DNA of 64,000 nucleotides from contig SVOB01000001.1 in the NCBI GenBank assembly GCA_015066565.1, forward strand, positions 930,001-994,000, read 5' to 3'. Of the stretch, positions 32,891 through 41,139 are shown one piece after another. The notes below the pieces were generated by a model that was not told the origin of the DNA, ran no database searches, and was given only the letters and a program-made list of their open reading frames with translations. Each line of letters begins with the position of its first letter. Within the stretch, counting starts at the first letter, position 1. The stretch comes from Oscillospiraceae bacterium. Its GTDB lineage: Bacteria > Bacillota > Clostridia > Oscillospirales > Acutalibacteraceae. The position numbers were made by a program, and so were the translations under genes.

Positions 32891-34759
32891 ATGAAAGGCT
32901 ACAAACTACCTATAGACCATCTTAATGATTTTAACGAAACTCAAATATATACTCTTGATGAACAATTAGAGTTTTATGAAAGCACATTAAGAGTTAACAG
33001 CGAAGTTTTAAAGAAGGAAAAATATGCTTCCATCAATAAAAGTATTGTTACAATGTTAGCAAGGTCTTTTTCCAATATTTGTGATGATAATATCAAAAGT
33101 ATTTTTTCATCTATTGATGGTTCAAATACGGATTTGTTTTGGAAGGCATTTGATAAGTTCAATTTGGAAAAAAAGATCAATGAAAGTGTGATGAATACAC
33201 TGTTTTCATTGGATAACTTTATACTGTGGCAGATAATAAAGTTCCGACAGATTGTAAAAAGTTATGATGAAATTATTGCAGATTATATGGTTAATCATCC
33301 GTTGGACGCAGCTCCGTTGCTTATAGATGAGTATTTAGTTGAAAACAGGCTGTCAAATAAGAAATACTTTTTCCCAATATCGTTAAACAAAGAACAAAAA
33401 CATACAATTATAGATAAATTCGTTGAATCAAATCCTTCTAATTTTGATTATTTAAGAATAATAGCAGAAGCTCAAAGTAGTGTCGATTTGCCGCTTAATG
33501 CAAAAACACAGATAAAAGCAAAGCACCTATATGACGAAAGTTTGGAACGCTTTTTTCATGATGACAGTACCACGCATAGCGGATATGGTGTCCAAATCTC
33601 ATTTGAAAACATAGATGAAGATTTCGTTATTACCAACGAGAACAACATAGAAAAAATAGTTTATAACGATAATTGGATTCGAGAAAATTTAGATTATCCA
33701 ACGATACTTAATAATTTTATATATCTTTTTGGCTTTACAAATTTGCATTATATTTGTCAATTTGTAGCTAAAGAACATCTTGCTGGTGTTTTTAGTCTTT
33801 TTGGATTAAAGGGCAAAAAAGAATATAAGATTACTCCCACTTCGCAGGTTGGAATGATGAAATCTAAATTTCAAATGCATTTATATTATAGAATTCTAAA
33901 ATCATTAGGTGTAGATTTTGAGGATATAATTAAATGGTTTTTTGAAGAATACTTAAAAGAAGAATTTGGTGCAGAAGGCTTCTCATTTAGTGTGCCGTCA
34001 AAAGAATCGAACTATTTAAACAAGTGCAAATCTCTTGTTACTGAAATGGATGGTATCTTAAGACAATACAAAATCTTTTGTGAAGAAGGAGTTGTTGACC
34101 GAGAACTATTAGAATTCAGCTCTGAGCACATCAAATTAAATGCGCTTCCCAGTATGGCAAAGAAAAAGTATGCATATGCAAGTGATAAATTTTTTCAATA
34201 TACCTATATACTTTTTAACGAGGAATCTGGAATAACATATATTGAAAAATTCAAAGATAGATACGATACTCTGTTAAATCTTATTATGTCAGAAAATGTT
34301 TTCAAAGAAGATTTTCGTTCATGGGATCAGCCGAAAATACAGGAGTTGATAGATAATAAGGTTCTGATTATAAACAAAGATGGATTTATTAAACCGGAAC
34401 CTTCCCGAGTAACTTTTTTGAGAGTGCTATATAACGACTGTGTTCTTTGCCTAAATTATTATACGGGTTTTGATGAGGTAATTAATGATTTATACGACAA
34501 CGACCTTCTGTTTCATGAAGAAACATTGTTTACGAGGACAGAACAGCAATTTATAAACTATATTTTGAATCGTTCAGAGTTCAGTAACGGATTAGATTTG
34601 AGAAATAAATATAGTCACGGTTCAAACTCTATAAACGATGATCAAAACTATAATGATTATATTGAATTATTAAGAATTATGGTTTTGATAATAATAAAAA
34701 TCAACGAAGAAATGCTATTAAGAGAAAAAGAACAAGGTAGCATCACGCAAGAAGAGTAA
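32891..34759 (+). CDS. Large uncharacterised protein with C-terminal HEPN-like motif
   Basis: This 622-residue, mostly alpha-helical, Asn/Lys/Phe-rich protein has no domain I recognise over most of its length. Near residue 570, LDLRNKYSHGSNS contains Arg-x4-His, the catalytic pattern of HEPN ribonucleases. It is followed by a helix ending in NEEMLLREKEQG. It has its own promoter and sits among defence-type cargo, so an RNA-targeting abortive infection role is possible but unproven. ATG 32891 is chosen for AAGGTG six bases upstream. Strong AT bias suggests recent transfer. Confidence 0.55.
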   Translation: MKGYKLPIDHLNDFNETQIYTLDEQLEFYESTLRVNSEVLKKEKYASINKSIVTMLARSFSNICDDNIKSIFSSIDGSNTDLFWKAFDKFNLEKKINESVMNTLFSLDNFILWQIIKFRQIVKSYDEIIADYMVNHPLDAAPLLIDEYLVENRLSNKKYFFPISLNKEQKHTIIDKFVESNPSNFDYLRIIAEAQSSVDLPLNAKTQIKAKHLYDESLERFFHDDSTTHSGYGVQISFENIDEDFVITNENNIEKIVYNDNWIRENLDYPTILNNFIYLFGFTNLHYICQFVAKEHLAGVFSLFGLKGKKEYKITPTSQVGMMKSKFQMHLYYRILKSLGVDFEDIIKWFFEEYLKEEFGAEGFSFSVPSKESNYLNKCKSLVTEMDGILRQYKIFCEEGVVDRELLEFSSEHIKLNALPSMAKKKYAYASDKFFQYTYILFNEESGITYIEKFKDRYDTLLNLIMSENVFKEDFRSWDQPKIQELIDNKVLIINKDGFIKPEPSRVTFLRVLYNDCVLCLNYYTGFDEVINDLYDNDLLFHEETLFTRTEQQFINYILNRSEFSNGLDLRNKYSHGSNSINDDQNYNDYIELLRIMVLIIIKINEEMLLREKEQGSITQEE

Positions 34760-34879
34760 CGAACTGTATAGGCACATTGTTCAAATTCTTTACTCAAACT
34801 ATTTAAAGGGTACGGAAATATTCTTCTGGACTTTGGGCGGCGGTTGTGGTATTGGTGTTTGTTACAAGGAGGTGGCAAA

Positions 34880-35131
34880 ATGCCGAATACAATTGTTGAA
34901 ACCATACTCAACTCAAAGTATCAGAAGGAATACAATTTCAAAAACCTTGCTGATAAGGTTGAACTGTGCGAGAAACTGAAACATCTGGAAGCGGAGATAA
35001 CGACGCAGCTTGACCGTGAGCACAAAAGGATGTTCGCCGAGTATGCGGAGTGCTGGGACAGACTTCATACTGAGTTAAGTCTCGACACCTTCGCCTCAGG
35101 AATGAAGTTCGCAGAAATACATAACAGGTAA
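34880..35131 (+). CDS. Small DUF6809-like protein, copy 1
   Basis: This 83-residue helical protein ends in DTFASGMKFAEI, similar to the F-x-x-G-hydrophobic ending of DUF6809 proteins from Clostridia mobile elements. The family function is unknown. AAGGAGGTGG precedes the ATG. A related gene lies at 38859, and the two share upstream sequence, so they bracket the restriction-modification cassette. A strong terminator follows directly. Confidence 0.6.
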   Translation: MPNTIVETILNSKYQKEYNFKNLADKVELCEKLKHLEAEITTQLDREHKRMFAEYAECWDRLHTELSLDTFASGMKFAEIHNR

Positions 35132-35133
35132 AA

Positions 35134-35165
35134 AACAGGGGCGGCGTAATGCCGCCCCTGTTTCA
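35134..35165 (+). terminator. Terminator after DUF6809-like copy 1
   Basis: AACAGGGGCGGC, a GTAAT loop and the exact complement, then TTTC. It begins three bases after the stop codon. Confidence 0.88.
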
Positions 35166-35345
35166 TTACAACTTGTATATTTTTACAATGACTGTTTATA
35201 GAGTGACAAGCCGCTGTCTAAAAATAACACACAGACCAAGACATTCTTGTATTCCCGAAGAGACCACCCAAAAATGACTTTTTCAAGAGCGCATAATAAT
35301 ACAAATTGTAATTGAAAGCAATTTCTCTTTGTTAGGAGGTATATA

Positions 35346-35456
35346 GTCACGCTTTTGGCAGTTTTTTCATCAGTGTTTTCAAGGCTTTCGGGACTCGGTT
35401 TTGAGTTCTTAAGGTGGTTACACCTAATTCGGCGTTTTAGGGGTTAAAAGCGTGAC
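35346..35456. repeat. 111-base element bounded by 11-base inverted repeat
   Basis: GTCACGCTTTT (35346-35356) and AAAAGCGTGAC (35446-35456) are exact reverse complements. The interior holds a GGTG-GTTA-CACC hairpin (35413-35424) and a GC-richer segment than its surroundings. It could be a structured RNA or a small non-autonomous element. Confidence 0.55.
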
Positions 35457-35747
35457 GGTAGCCGATTTCAGCCAACAGAAACAACAGAAGCAAAGCACAA
35501 TACATATACTTGAAACTGAATGGCTAACTCGCATATTTCCCAAGCGTAGAGCAATGCTTTTTACCGAAAATCGCCTTATAAATCGCATAACGATTTTTCC
35601 TGTGAAATTTGCAATGCGCTACTAATAAAACAATTGAAAAATCAAAATAAAGTTCGAAAAAAACTCTAACGCAACTAGAAATAAAATGCATAACTAATCT
35701 CCTTCGGCTTACTGAAGGAATTTGTGCTATTTTGTTATACAAAGCGC

Positions 35748-35776
35748 TTGCTTTTGTTCCGAGAAAAGAATATAAT
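35748..35776 (+). promoter_or_regulatory. Promoter for the DNA methyltransferase
   Basis: TTGCTT (35748-35753), a 17-base spacer and TATAAT (35771-35776). The ATG is 31 bases downstream, behind AGGAG. Confidence 0.7.
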
Positions 35777-35806
35777 AAGGGTAATCACAAAACAGGAGTA
35801 TCAATT

Positions 35807-37987
35807 ATGGAATACATTACTGTAAAAGATGCAGCAGAAAAATGGGGAATTTCAGAAAGAAGAATTAGTACATTATGTTCTGAAGGAAGAATCGAAGGAG
35901 CTCAACGATTTGGTTGGAGCTGGGCAATTCCGGAATTTGCGGATAAGCCAACAGACGCGCGAAAAAAAGACTTTGAAGAAGGTCCATCAGCATCAAAATC
36001 AAGAAGCGGTATTGAAATTGAACGAATATGGGCAATGCCGAATAAGAATACTTTCGATATTAAACCAATTAAAAATCTCATTTTGTCAGAATTAACTGAC
36101 GGCTTATGGATTGACCCATTCGCAAATAAAAACAAATTGGCATCAGTAACAAATGATTTGAATCCTGATTTTGATACGGACTATCACATGGATGCATTAG
36201 ATTTTATGAAGATGTTCGATACAGAGTCAGTTGATGGAGTTCTATATGATCCACCTTACTCACCAAGACAGGTTAGTGAGTGTTATAATGATGTCGGTTA
36301 TAATGTTACATGGGATACTACAAAAGCGTCCTTTTGGGGAAATCATAAAAGAGAAATATCAAGAATTGTCAAAGTCGGCGGTAAGGTAATTACATTCGGA
36401 TGGAATAGCGGCGGCATCGGTGCAAAATATGGATTCAAAATTGAAAGAATACTATTAGTGCCTCACGGCGGTTGGCACAACGATACTATCTGTACGGTGG
36501 AAGTTAAAGTTAAAAGTAATAATGATAATGAATCCGAAGATATGAATATAACATTTGACGATCTGCAAAATAACAGCGAAGACGAAGCACTTATTAACAA
36601 AATAAAGAGCCTGCCAATTGATTATTGGGATTTTCGGAACGATGATACTCGCGAATTGACGCACGGGCTACATACATATCCAGCAGTAATGATATACCCA
36701 ATAAGCAGAAATATAATATCACTACTTAAAGGAATTACAAGTGTCGACACATTGCTAGACCCGTTTTCTGGGTCCGGAACAGTTTTGGTTGAAGGTCAGT
36801 TAGCCGGAATAAAAAGCATTTACGGTAATGACTTGAACCCGCTTGCTAAGTTTATAAGCGAAGTTAAAACAAAACCAATAGATAGCGAAGACTTACTTTT
36901 AGCTTGGCAGCACCTGAATTTCGATATTGAAGATGAATATTTAAAGTATTCTGGGATCGTTAATTCAGTTAATGACTACTTCATTGGAATCGGGATTGAT
37001 CTTGCCGGAAAAGATGATTGGGGCGAAAATGCATTTGCTCTGCTAAAGGACTATCTAAATGAGCAACACATGGAATTAGACATTCCCAATTTTAAAAAGA
37101 TGGGATATTGGTTTAAACCAAGCGTTATCATTGAACTGCAAATTATTAAGAATTGCATATCTTCAATAGAAAATGATACCATTAGAAACTTTACTCTTCT
37201 TGCCTTCAGTGAATGCATTAGGCTTGTATCGAATCGAAGAAACGGTGAGTTTAAAATGTACAGAATGGCTCCGGATAAAGTCAGAGCCTTCAATCCTGAT
37301 GTTAAGAAAGAGTTTTATAGTATTCTTGAACGAAACATTGATAAGATGAATGATTATTCATCTCGAATTTCTAATGCTGAAAATTCATTTGTGAAAGTAT
37401 TTGCCAGCGATTCACGAGTACTTCCCGATATTGAAGATGAATCAGTCGATTTGGTAATAACATCCCCTCCATATGGTGACAGCAGAACAACCGTGGCATA
37501 TGGTGAATTCAGCAGATTATCTTTGCAATGGATTGACTTATACGAAACTCAAAATAAAGATGTCACTAAGATTGATAAATCATTGATGGGAGGGTCAAAA
37601 TACCGAAATGGTTTTGAATTTAACCTAAGCAGCGAAACTCTTAAGTCATCTCTTGAACAAATATTTAGTGTTGATATTGAAAGAGCCGGTGATGTATATA
37701 GTTTCTATAAAGATTTAGATGAAGCAATAAAAACCATTTCACAAAAGACCAAGAAGGGCGGTTATCACTTCTGGGTAGTCGGTAACAGAACTGTCAAAGG
37801 CGTAAACCTAAAGACCGACAAAATCATCGCAGAACTTGGAAACAGCCATAACCTAAGACATCTTTATACAATAGAAAGAAATATATCAAACAAGGTAATG
37901 CCTAACAGAAATTCACCGACAAATAAAAAAGGCAAGACCGAAACTACAATGACAAAAGAATACATTGTTATTATGAAAAAAGCATAA
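35807..37987 (+). CDS. DNA methyltransferase with N-terminal helix-turn-helix and two catalytic motifs
   Basis: This 726-residue modification enzyme begins with an excisionase/MerR-like HTH at residues 1-50 (YITVKDAAEKWGISERRIS, then GWSWAIPE). A methyltransferase-like segment has DGVLYDPPYSPRQ near residue 150. A second has the AdoMet motif LLDPFSGSGTVLVEGQ near 318 and catalytic TSPPYGDSRT near 550. DPPY and SPPY motifs belong to amino-methyltransferases (N6-adenine or N4-cytosine). Next to an MvaI/BcnI-type endonuclease, N4-cytosine methylation of a CCNGG-like site is likely. The fused HTH may regulate the system. ATG supported by AGGAG. Confidence 0.85.
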   Translation: MEYITVKDAAEKWGISERRISTLCSEGRIEGAQRFGWSWAIPEFADKPTDARKKDFEEGPSASKSRSGIEIERIWAMPNKNTFDIKPIKNLILSELTDGLWIDPFANKNKLASVTNDLNPDFDTDYHMDALDFMKMFDTESVDGVLYDPPYSPRQVSECYNDVGYNVTWDTTKASFWGNHKREISRIVKVGGKVITFGWNSGGIGAKYGFKIERILLVPHGGWHNDTICTVEVKVKSNNDNESEDMNITFDDLQNNSEDEALINKIKSLPIDYWDFRNDDTRELTHGLHTYPAVMIYPISRNIISLLKGITSVDTLLDPFSGSGTVLVEGQLAGIKSIYGNDLNPLAKFISEVKTKPIDSEDLLLAWQHLNFDIEDEYLKYSGIVNSVNDYFIGIGIDLAGKDDWGENAFALLKDYLNEQHMELDIPNFKKMGYWFKPSVIIELQIIKNCISSIENDTIRNFTLLAFSECIRLVSNRRNGEFKMYRMAPDKVRAFNPDVKKEFYSILERNIDKMNDYSSRISNAENSFVKVFASDSRVLPDIEDESVDLVITSPPYGDSRTTVAYGEFSRLSLQWIDLYETQNKDVTKIDKSLMGGSKYRNGFEFNLSSETLKSSLEQIFSVDIERAGDVYSFYKDLDEAIKTISQKTKKGGYHFWVVGNRTVKGVNLKTDKIIAELGNSHNLRHLYTIERNISNKVMPNRNSPTNKKGKTETTMTKEYIVIMKKA

Positions 37988-38021
37988 AAAAACAAGAGCG
38001 TTAAAAACGCTCTTGTTTTTT
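37986..38021. terminator. Bidirectional terminator between methyltransferase and endonuclease genes
   Basis: AAAAACAAGAGCGTT, a three-base loop and the complement, with T-runs on both strands. Confidence 0.92.
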
Positions 38022-38739
38022 ACACTATCCTGTTCCTTACTTTGAATAACAAATCTTCATCAGATTTTCTTATACGAAAACCAGTGCCGTGATCATGTGT
38101 ACTGCCGTCAGGATATTGTCCAATTCTCAAATCAACGAATATTTTTCCATGTTCAAGCAAATCAATAATAGCATCAAAATCAAATCCTGAAACTTGATAT
38201 GCCTCTGTAAAATGAAATTCTTCATTTGCGCCTTTTCCTCTACAGAGTGCTTTCGCATATACAAATTCGCCTTTATACTTATTCTCAAAAGCAGCTTGCA
38301 AGAAATCCTTTGTCCAGTAAACAGGTTCGATTCCTTCCTCGGATTCAATAGAAATCTTTTCTTCGTCACAAGTGAGTTTTAAATGGTGACCTGTGCTGGA
38401 TATCGGTACAAATCTTTCAGCTGTAAGAGTTGAATGTAACACTTTTCTGTCGTTATCATATGCATCACTTGCATAACCATATTTTTCTCTGAGATATGAA
38501 TTACCAATTGTCGAATTAGGCTTTCTGGTGAACATAGTTAACATACTTGTTGTATTGATTCGCGCCGACTTTAATTCGTATACACCAAAATCTGGTCCGT
38601 CAATGTTGTTCTCTTCTATACCTAATAAATCTTCAATTGTTTTGCCTATGCCAGTAGGACCACTACGATGTGTTGTTATCCATCCTTGCTCTTTAATTAT
38701 TGTGTATTCTCTAATGAAATCGTCTAAAGTTTCAATCAT
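38020..38739 (-). CDS. MvaI/BcnI family type II restriction endonuclease
   Basis: This 239-residue protein has THRSGPTGIGKTIEDLLGI and the catalytic stretch GPDFGVYELKS. Asp50, Glu55 and Lys57 match the numbering and spacing I recall for MvaI's catalytic triad. His-rich GSTHDHGTGFRI lies near the C-terminus. MvaI and BcnI cut CC(A/T)GG and CC(C/G)GG respectively as monomers; the site recognised here cannot be read from sequence. It is convergent with its methyltransferase and has its own strong promoter. Confidence 0.9.
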   Translation of the reverse strand: MIETLDDFIREYTIIKEQGWITTHRSGPTGIGKTIEDLLGIEENNIDGPDFGVYELKSARINTTSMLTMFTRKPNSTIGNSYLREKYGYASDAYDNDRKVLHSTLTAERFVPISSTGHHLKLTCDEEKISIESEEGIEPVYWTKDFLQAAFENKYKGEFVYAKALCRGKGANEEFHFTEAYQVSGFDFDAIIDLLEHGKIFVDLRIGQYPDGSTHDHGTGFRIRKSDEDLLFKVRNRIV

Positions 38740-38757
38740 ATGTATCCCTCCAAAAAA

Positions 38758-38786
38758 ATTATATCACAAAGGACTTTCAAAAACAA
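38758..38786 (-). promoter_or_regulatory. Endonuclease promoter with overlapping inverted repeat
   Basis: Minus-strand TTGTTT (38781-38786), a 17-base spacer and TATAAT (38758-38763) with TGA before it. AAACAAT (38781-38787) and ATTGTTT (38794-38800) form an inverted repeat covering the -35, a likely control site. The leader to the ATG is only about a dozen bases. Confidence 0.6.
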
Positions 38787-38808
38787 TAGAGCGATTGTTT
38801 TAAATTTG

Positions 38809-38840
38809 TCTGGACTTTCAAATGCAATTGTGATATTGGT
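38809..38840 (+). repeat. Upstream sequence shared with the first DUF6809-like gene
   Basis: From TCTGGACTTT through ATTGGT, 25 of 32 ungapped positions match 34825-34856, at about the same distance before the two small genes. This suggests a duplicated promoter/leader or a recombination scar. Confidence 0.55.
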
Positions 38841-38858
38841 TTGTGTTGAGGTGACACA

Positions 38859-39119
38859 ATGACTACGATTGAAAATCTATACCACGGAAATATAAATCCG
38901 AGTGAAAATAATCATCTTCAGGGGAGAGAAGATTACAAAAACCTGCTCGCACTTGTCAGCAGAGCGCAGGAAAAATTAGTCGCAACGTTTTCTGCTGAAC
39001 AATGCAAAATGTTTGAAAATTATTTGATAAATACTGAAGAATTATCCGTAATAATTGAAGAAGAAATGTTCAAAGCAGGCTTCTCCATTGCGATGAAATT
39101 TGTTATGGAAATACAATGA
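38859..39119 (+). CDS. DUF6809 family small protein, copy 2
   Basis: This 86-residue protein has the family pattern: IENLYHGNINPSE at the start and EMFKAGFSIAMKFVMEI at the end. Such proteins are frequent in mobile elements of Clostridia and their function is unknown. GAGGTG precedes the ATG. With copy 1 at 34880 it flanks the restriction-modification cassette in the same orientation. Confidence 0.75.
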   Translation: MTTIENLYHGNINPSENNHLQGREDYKNLLALVSRAQEKLVATFSAEQCKMFENYLINTEELSVIIEEEMFKAGFSIAMKFVMEIQ

Positions 39120-39122
39120 TTA

Positions 39123-39158
39123 AACCGTCTTGCATTACGCGAGGCGGTTATCATTTTT
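39123..39158 (+). terminator. Terminator after DUF6809 copy 2
   Basis: AACCGTC and GGCGGTT pair (one G-T) around a 13-base loop, followed by ATCATTTTT. Confidence 0.6.
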
Positions 39159-39268
39159 AAAAATATAAAAATGTATATTGTCTTAATTATAAAGTCAAGA
39201 AAAATCGTTTCAACCTATTCTAATAATTGTTATTCTGTCCAAGAATTTGTACTAACTTTAAGTTGATA

Positions 39269-39297
39269 TTGAAACGCAGTTTCGTAGGCGTTATGAT
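39269..39297 (+). promoter_or_regulatory. Promoter for mobilization genes
   Basis: TTGAAA (39269-39274), a 17-base spacer and TATGAT (39292-39297), 56 bases before the HTH gene. Confidence 0.5.
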
Positions 39298-39352
39298 TAA
39301 AGTGGACAAGGTTCCGAATGAAATATTCTGATTTGCGGAAGGAGGATTGTAT

Positions 39353-39757
39353 ATGGATTACAGGCAGCAGGTTGAGTATCTGAAAGCGGGAAATTATTTC
39401 TTTATCCCCAACGATATATTCAGTTATGACTTAACGCCGAAGGCGTTTATCGTCTTGTGTTACCTCGCTCACATCAGCGATAATATGGGCGAGAGTCATC
39501 CCTCAAGATACACCATAGGCAAGCATTGTCACATCACTCGTTCAACTGTTGATAGGGCGCTGAAAGAACTGGAAATTAACGGGCTGATTGAAATTGAAAA
39601 GCGCTACAAGGATAACATACAAACTACAAGCTCATATTCACTCTGTTACATCACCAAAAAGAATAAAACCATATACAACCTTGTAGCAGATATGAACGGA
39701 GTACTGGAAGGTAACAAAAGACGCGGAACCAGGTATTTAAGCGGTAAAAGAGGTTAG
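39353..39757 (+). CDS. Helix-turn-helix protein of mobilizable element
   Basis: This 134-residue protein has a winged helix in residues about 25-90. LTPKAFIVLCYLAHISDN and YTIGKHCHITRSTVDRALKELE form the HTH, and NGLIEIEKRYKDN the wing. A basic tail follows (EGNKRRGTRYLSGKRG). Such proteins often stand at the head of mobilization or replication modules as regulators or replication accessory factors. ATG 39353 is preceded by AAGGAGG. Confidence 0.75.
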   Translation: MDYRQQVEYLKAGNYFFIPNDIFSYDLTPKAFIVLCYLAHISDNMGESHPSRYTIGKHCHITRSTVDRALKELEINGLIEIEKRYKDNIQTTSSYSLCYITKKNKTIYNLVADMNGVLEGNKRRGTRYLSGKRG

Positions 39758-39786
39758 TAAACGGAATTAGGTTATAGGCGAGTTTC

Positions 39787-39849
39787 GGCTTTGTATATCG
39801 CTCGCCCGAGGCGGCGATACAAAGCCAATGGGGCTGGCGCCCCAAACCC
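39787..39849 (+). other. Candidate origin of transfer (oriT)
   Basis: GGCTTTGTAT (39787-39796) and ATACAAAGCC (39817-39826) form a ten-base inverted repeat around a GC-rich core. A second hairpin GGGGC-TGGC-GCCCC (39830-39843) and AAACCCC follow. The position directly upstream of mobC and relaxase genes, and the GC contrast, suit an oriT. The nick site is not identified. Confidence 0.5.
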
Positions 39850-39869
39850 CGCGTTTTCAGGAGATGGAT

Positions 39870-40178
39870 ATGAACAGAAATATCGTTTTGAATTTCAGAG
39901 TGACGGAGAAAGAACGGCAGATAATTGAAGATAAGGCATATATAAAGTATGATTCGCTTGCGCCGTATCTTCGAGACGCAGCGCTCGGTAAGGACATTTA
40001 TGTTGTGCCCGGTCTGACGGGAATAGATGAAGAACTGAATGCAATCGGCAACAATTTGAATCAGTTAACACGCCTTGCTAATATGGGCAAGATTGAGTGT
40101 GTTGATTTGAGTGATACCCGAAAAGAGGTGGCAAAGATATGGCGATTATTAAACTCACTTCTGGAAAAATATCAGTAG
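39870..40178 (+). CDS. mobC: MobC-like mobilization protein
   Basis: This 102-residue protein opens with NIVLNFRVTEKERQIIEDKA, a ribbon-helix-helix-like pattern of MobC relaxosome proteins. The family motif ELNAIGNNLNQLTRLAN lies near residue 60. It should help the relaxase melt oriT. ATG 39870 is chosen for AGGAG six bases upstream. It overlaps the relaxase gene by 40 bases, so the two are coupled. Confidence 0.85.
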   Translation: MNRNIVLNFRVTEKERQIIEDKAYIKYDSLAPYLRDAALGKDIYVVPGLTGIDEELNAIGNNLNQLTRLANMGKIECVDLSDTRKEVAKIWRLLNSLLEKYQ

Positions 40179-41128
40179 GAATTATTGTAAACTATGTCAC
40201 ACAGAAAGAGAAAACCGAGGACAAGTTAATCAGCGGCGTAAACTGTATGCCCGAGAGCGTACTCGATGAATTTGAAATGACAAAGCTCAAGTACAACAAA
40301 CTCGGCGGCAGAACATATTATCATATGATGCAGTCATTCGCTGTGGACGATGACATCACGCCGGAGAAAGCGCACGAAATCGGTTTGCAGATGGCGGAGC
40401 ATTGCTTCCCAGGGTATCAGGTTCTTGTTACCACACACATAGACCGTCATCATACGCACAATCATTTTGTTATCAATTCCGTCAATATGCTTGACGGAAA
40501 GAAAATGAATGTGGCGCCGCAGGATTTGATTGCCATCAAGAATTACAGTAATTATCTTTGCGAGAAAAACGGATTCAAAACTACCGAAGCAAAGACGGAC
40601 AGGAACAGAGAACCGCGCTGGAAATTTGAAATCAAAATGATGGCGCTGCGGATGATGAAAGAGTCGTATTCGATGTCCGACTTTATTCAAAAAATGAGAC
40701 TTCACGGAGTAGAAGTAAAATACAATCCTGACTACAAGTATATGACCTACACCGACGCTAACGGTCATCGTGTTCGTGACGCAAAATTATTTGATGAAAG
40801 GCTGCTGAAAGAAAATCTGCAAACATATTTCTGGCTCGGAGGTTGTGAATCGCCGCTTGCGGAAACGATTGAAACATATGAAACGCCGAAGTCAGGCGAC
40901 TGCACAACGGGACTGGATAACTTAATCTTCGATACGCTTGCAGCGTTGCCGACACCTGAACCCGACTTTGATAATTACGATTACGCTGACCTTGACGACC
41001 AAGTGCTTGAAGTATTAGTTCTGAAAATGCGTGCGCATGGCTACAAGGTTACAAAGTCCGAACTCAACAGAAAAATCTCGTACAATATGCCGTATGAGCA
41101 AGACCAGGAACAGGGATTATTTATGTAA
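40139..41128 (+). CDS. Relaxase/mobilization nuclease
   Basis: This 329-residue MobA/VirD2-type relaxase has the three-His motif HIDRHHTHNHFVIN near residue 103 and a likely nucleophile Tyr in the N-terminal NYVTQKEKTED region. It nicks oriT and pilots single-stranded DNA. It is shorter than many relaxases (usually over 400 residues), with a compact acidic C-terminal tail. GAGGTGG inside mobC supplies its ribosome site. Confidence 0.88.
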   Translation: MAIIKLTSGKISVGIIVNYVTQKEKTEDKLISGVNCMPESVLDEFEMTKLKYNKLGGRTYYHMMQSFAVDDDITPEKAHEIGLQMAEHCFPGYQVLVTTHIDRHHTHNHFVINSVNMLDGKKMNVAPQDLIAIKNYSNYLCEKNGFKTTEAKTDRNREPRWKFEIKMMALRMMKESYSMSDFIQKMRLHGVEVKYNPDYKYMTYTDANGHRVRDAKLFDERLLKENLQTYFWLGGCESPLAETIETYETPKSGDCTTGLDNLIFDTLAALPTPEPDFDNYDYADLDDQVLEVLVLKMRAHGYKVTKSELNRKISYNMPYEQDQEQGLFM

Positions 41129-41139
41129 AGGAGTTAACG

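Larger units (their letters stand above)
35166..35806. other. 640-base intergenic region with structured DNA
   Basis: No convincing gene is visible. A minus-strand frame at 35524-35742 lacks a ribosome site and family similarity. The region contains a 111-base segment bounded by an 11-base inverted repeat (35346-35456), a hairpin TCCTTC...GAAGGA at about 35700-35721, and the methyltransferase promoter at its end. It also has a plus-strand AGGAGG at about 35335 with no start codon at the right distance. Confidence 0.5.

Noticed and set aside
35524-35742. Minus-strand 72-codon reading frame in the intergenic gap
   Set aside because: No ribosome site, no family similarity I can support, and composition like the surrounding noncoding DNA.
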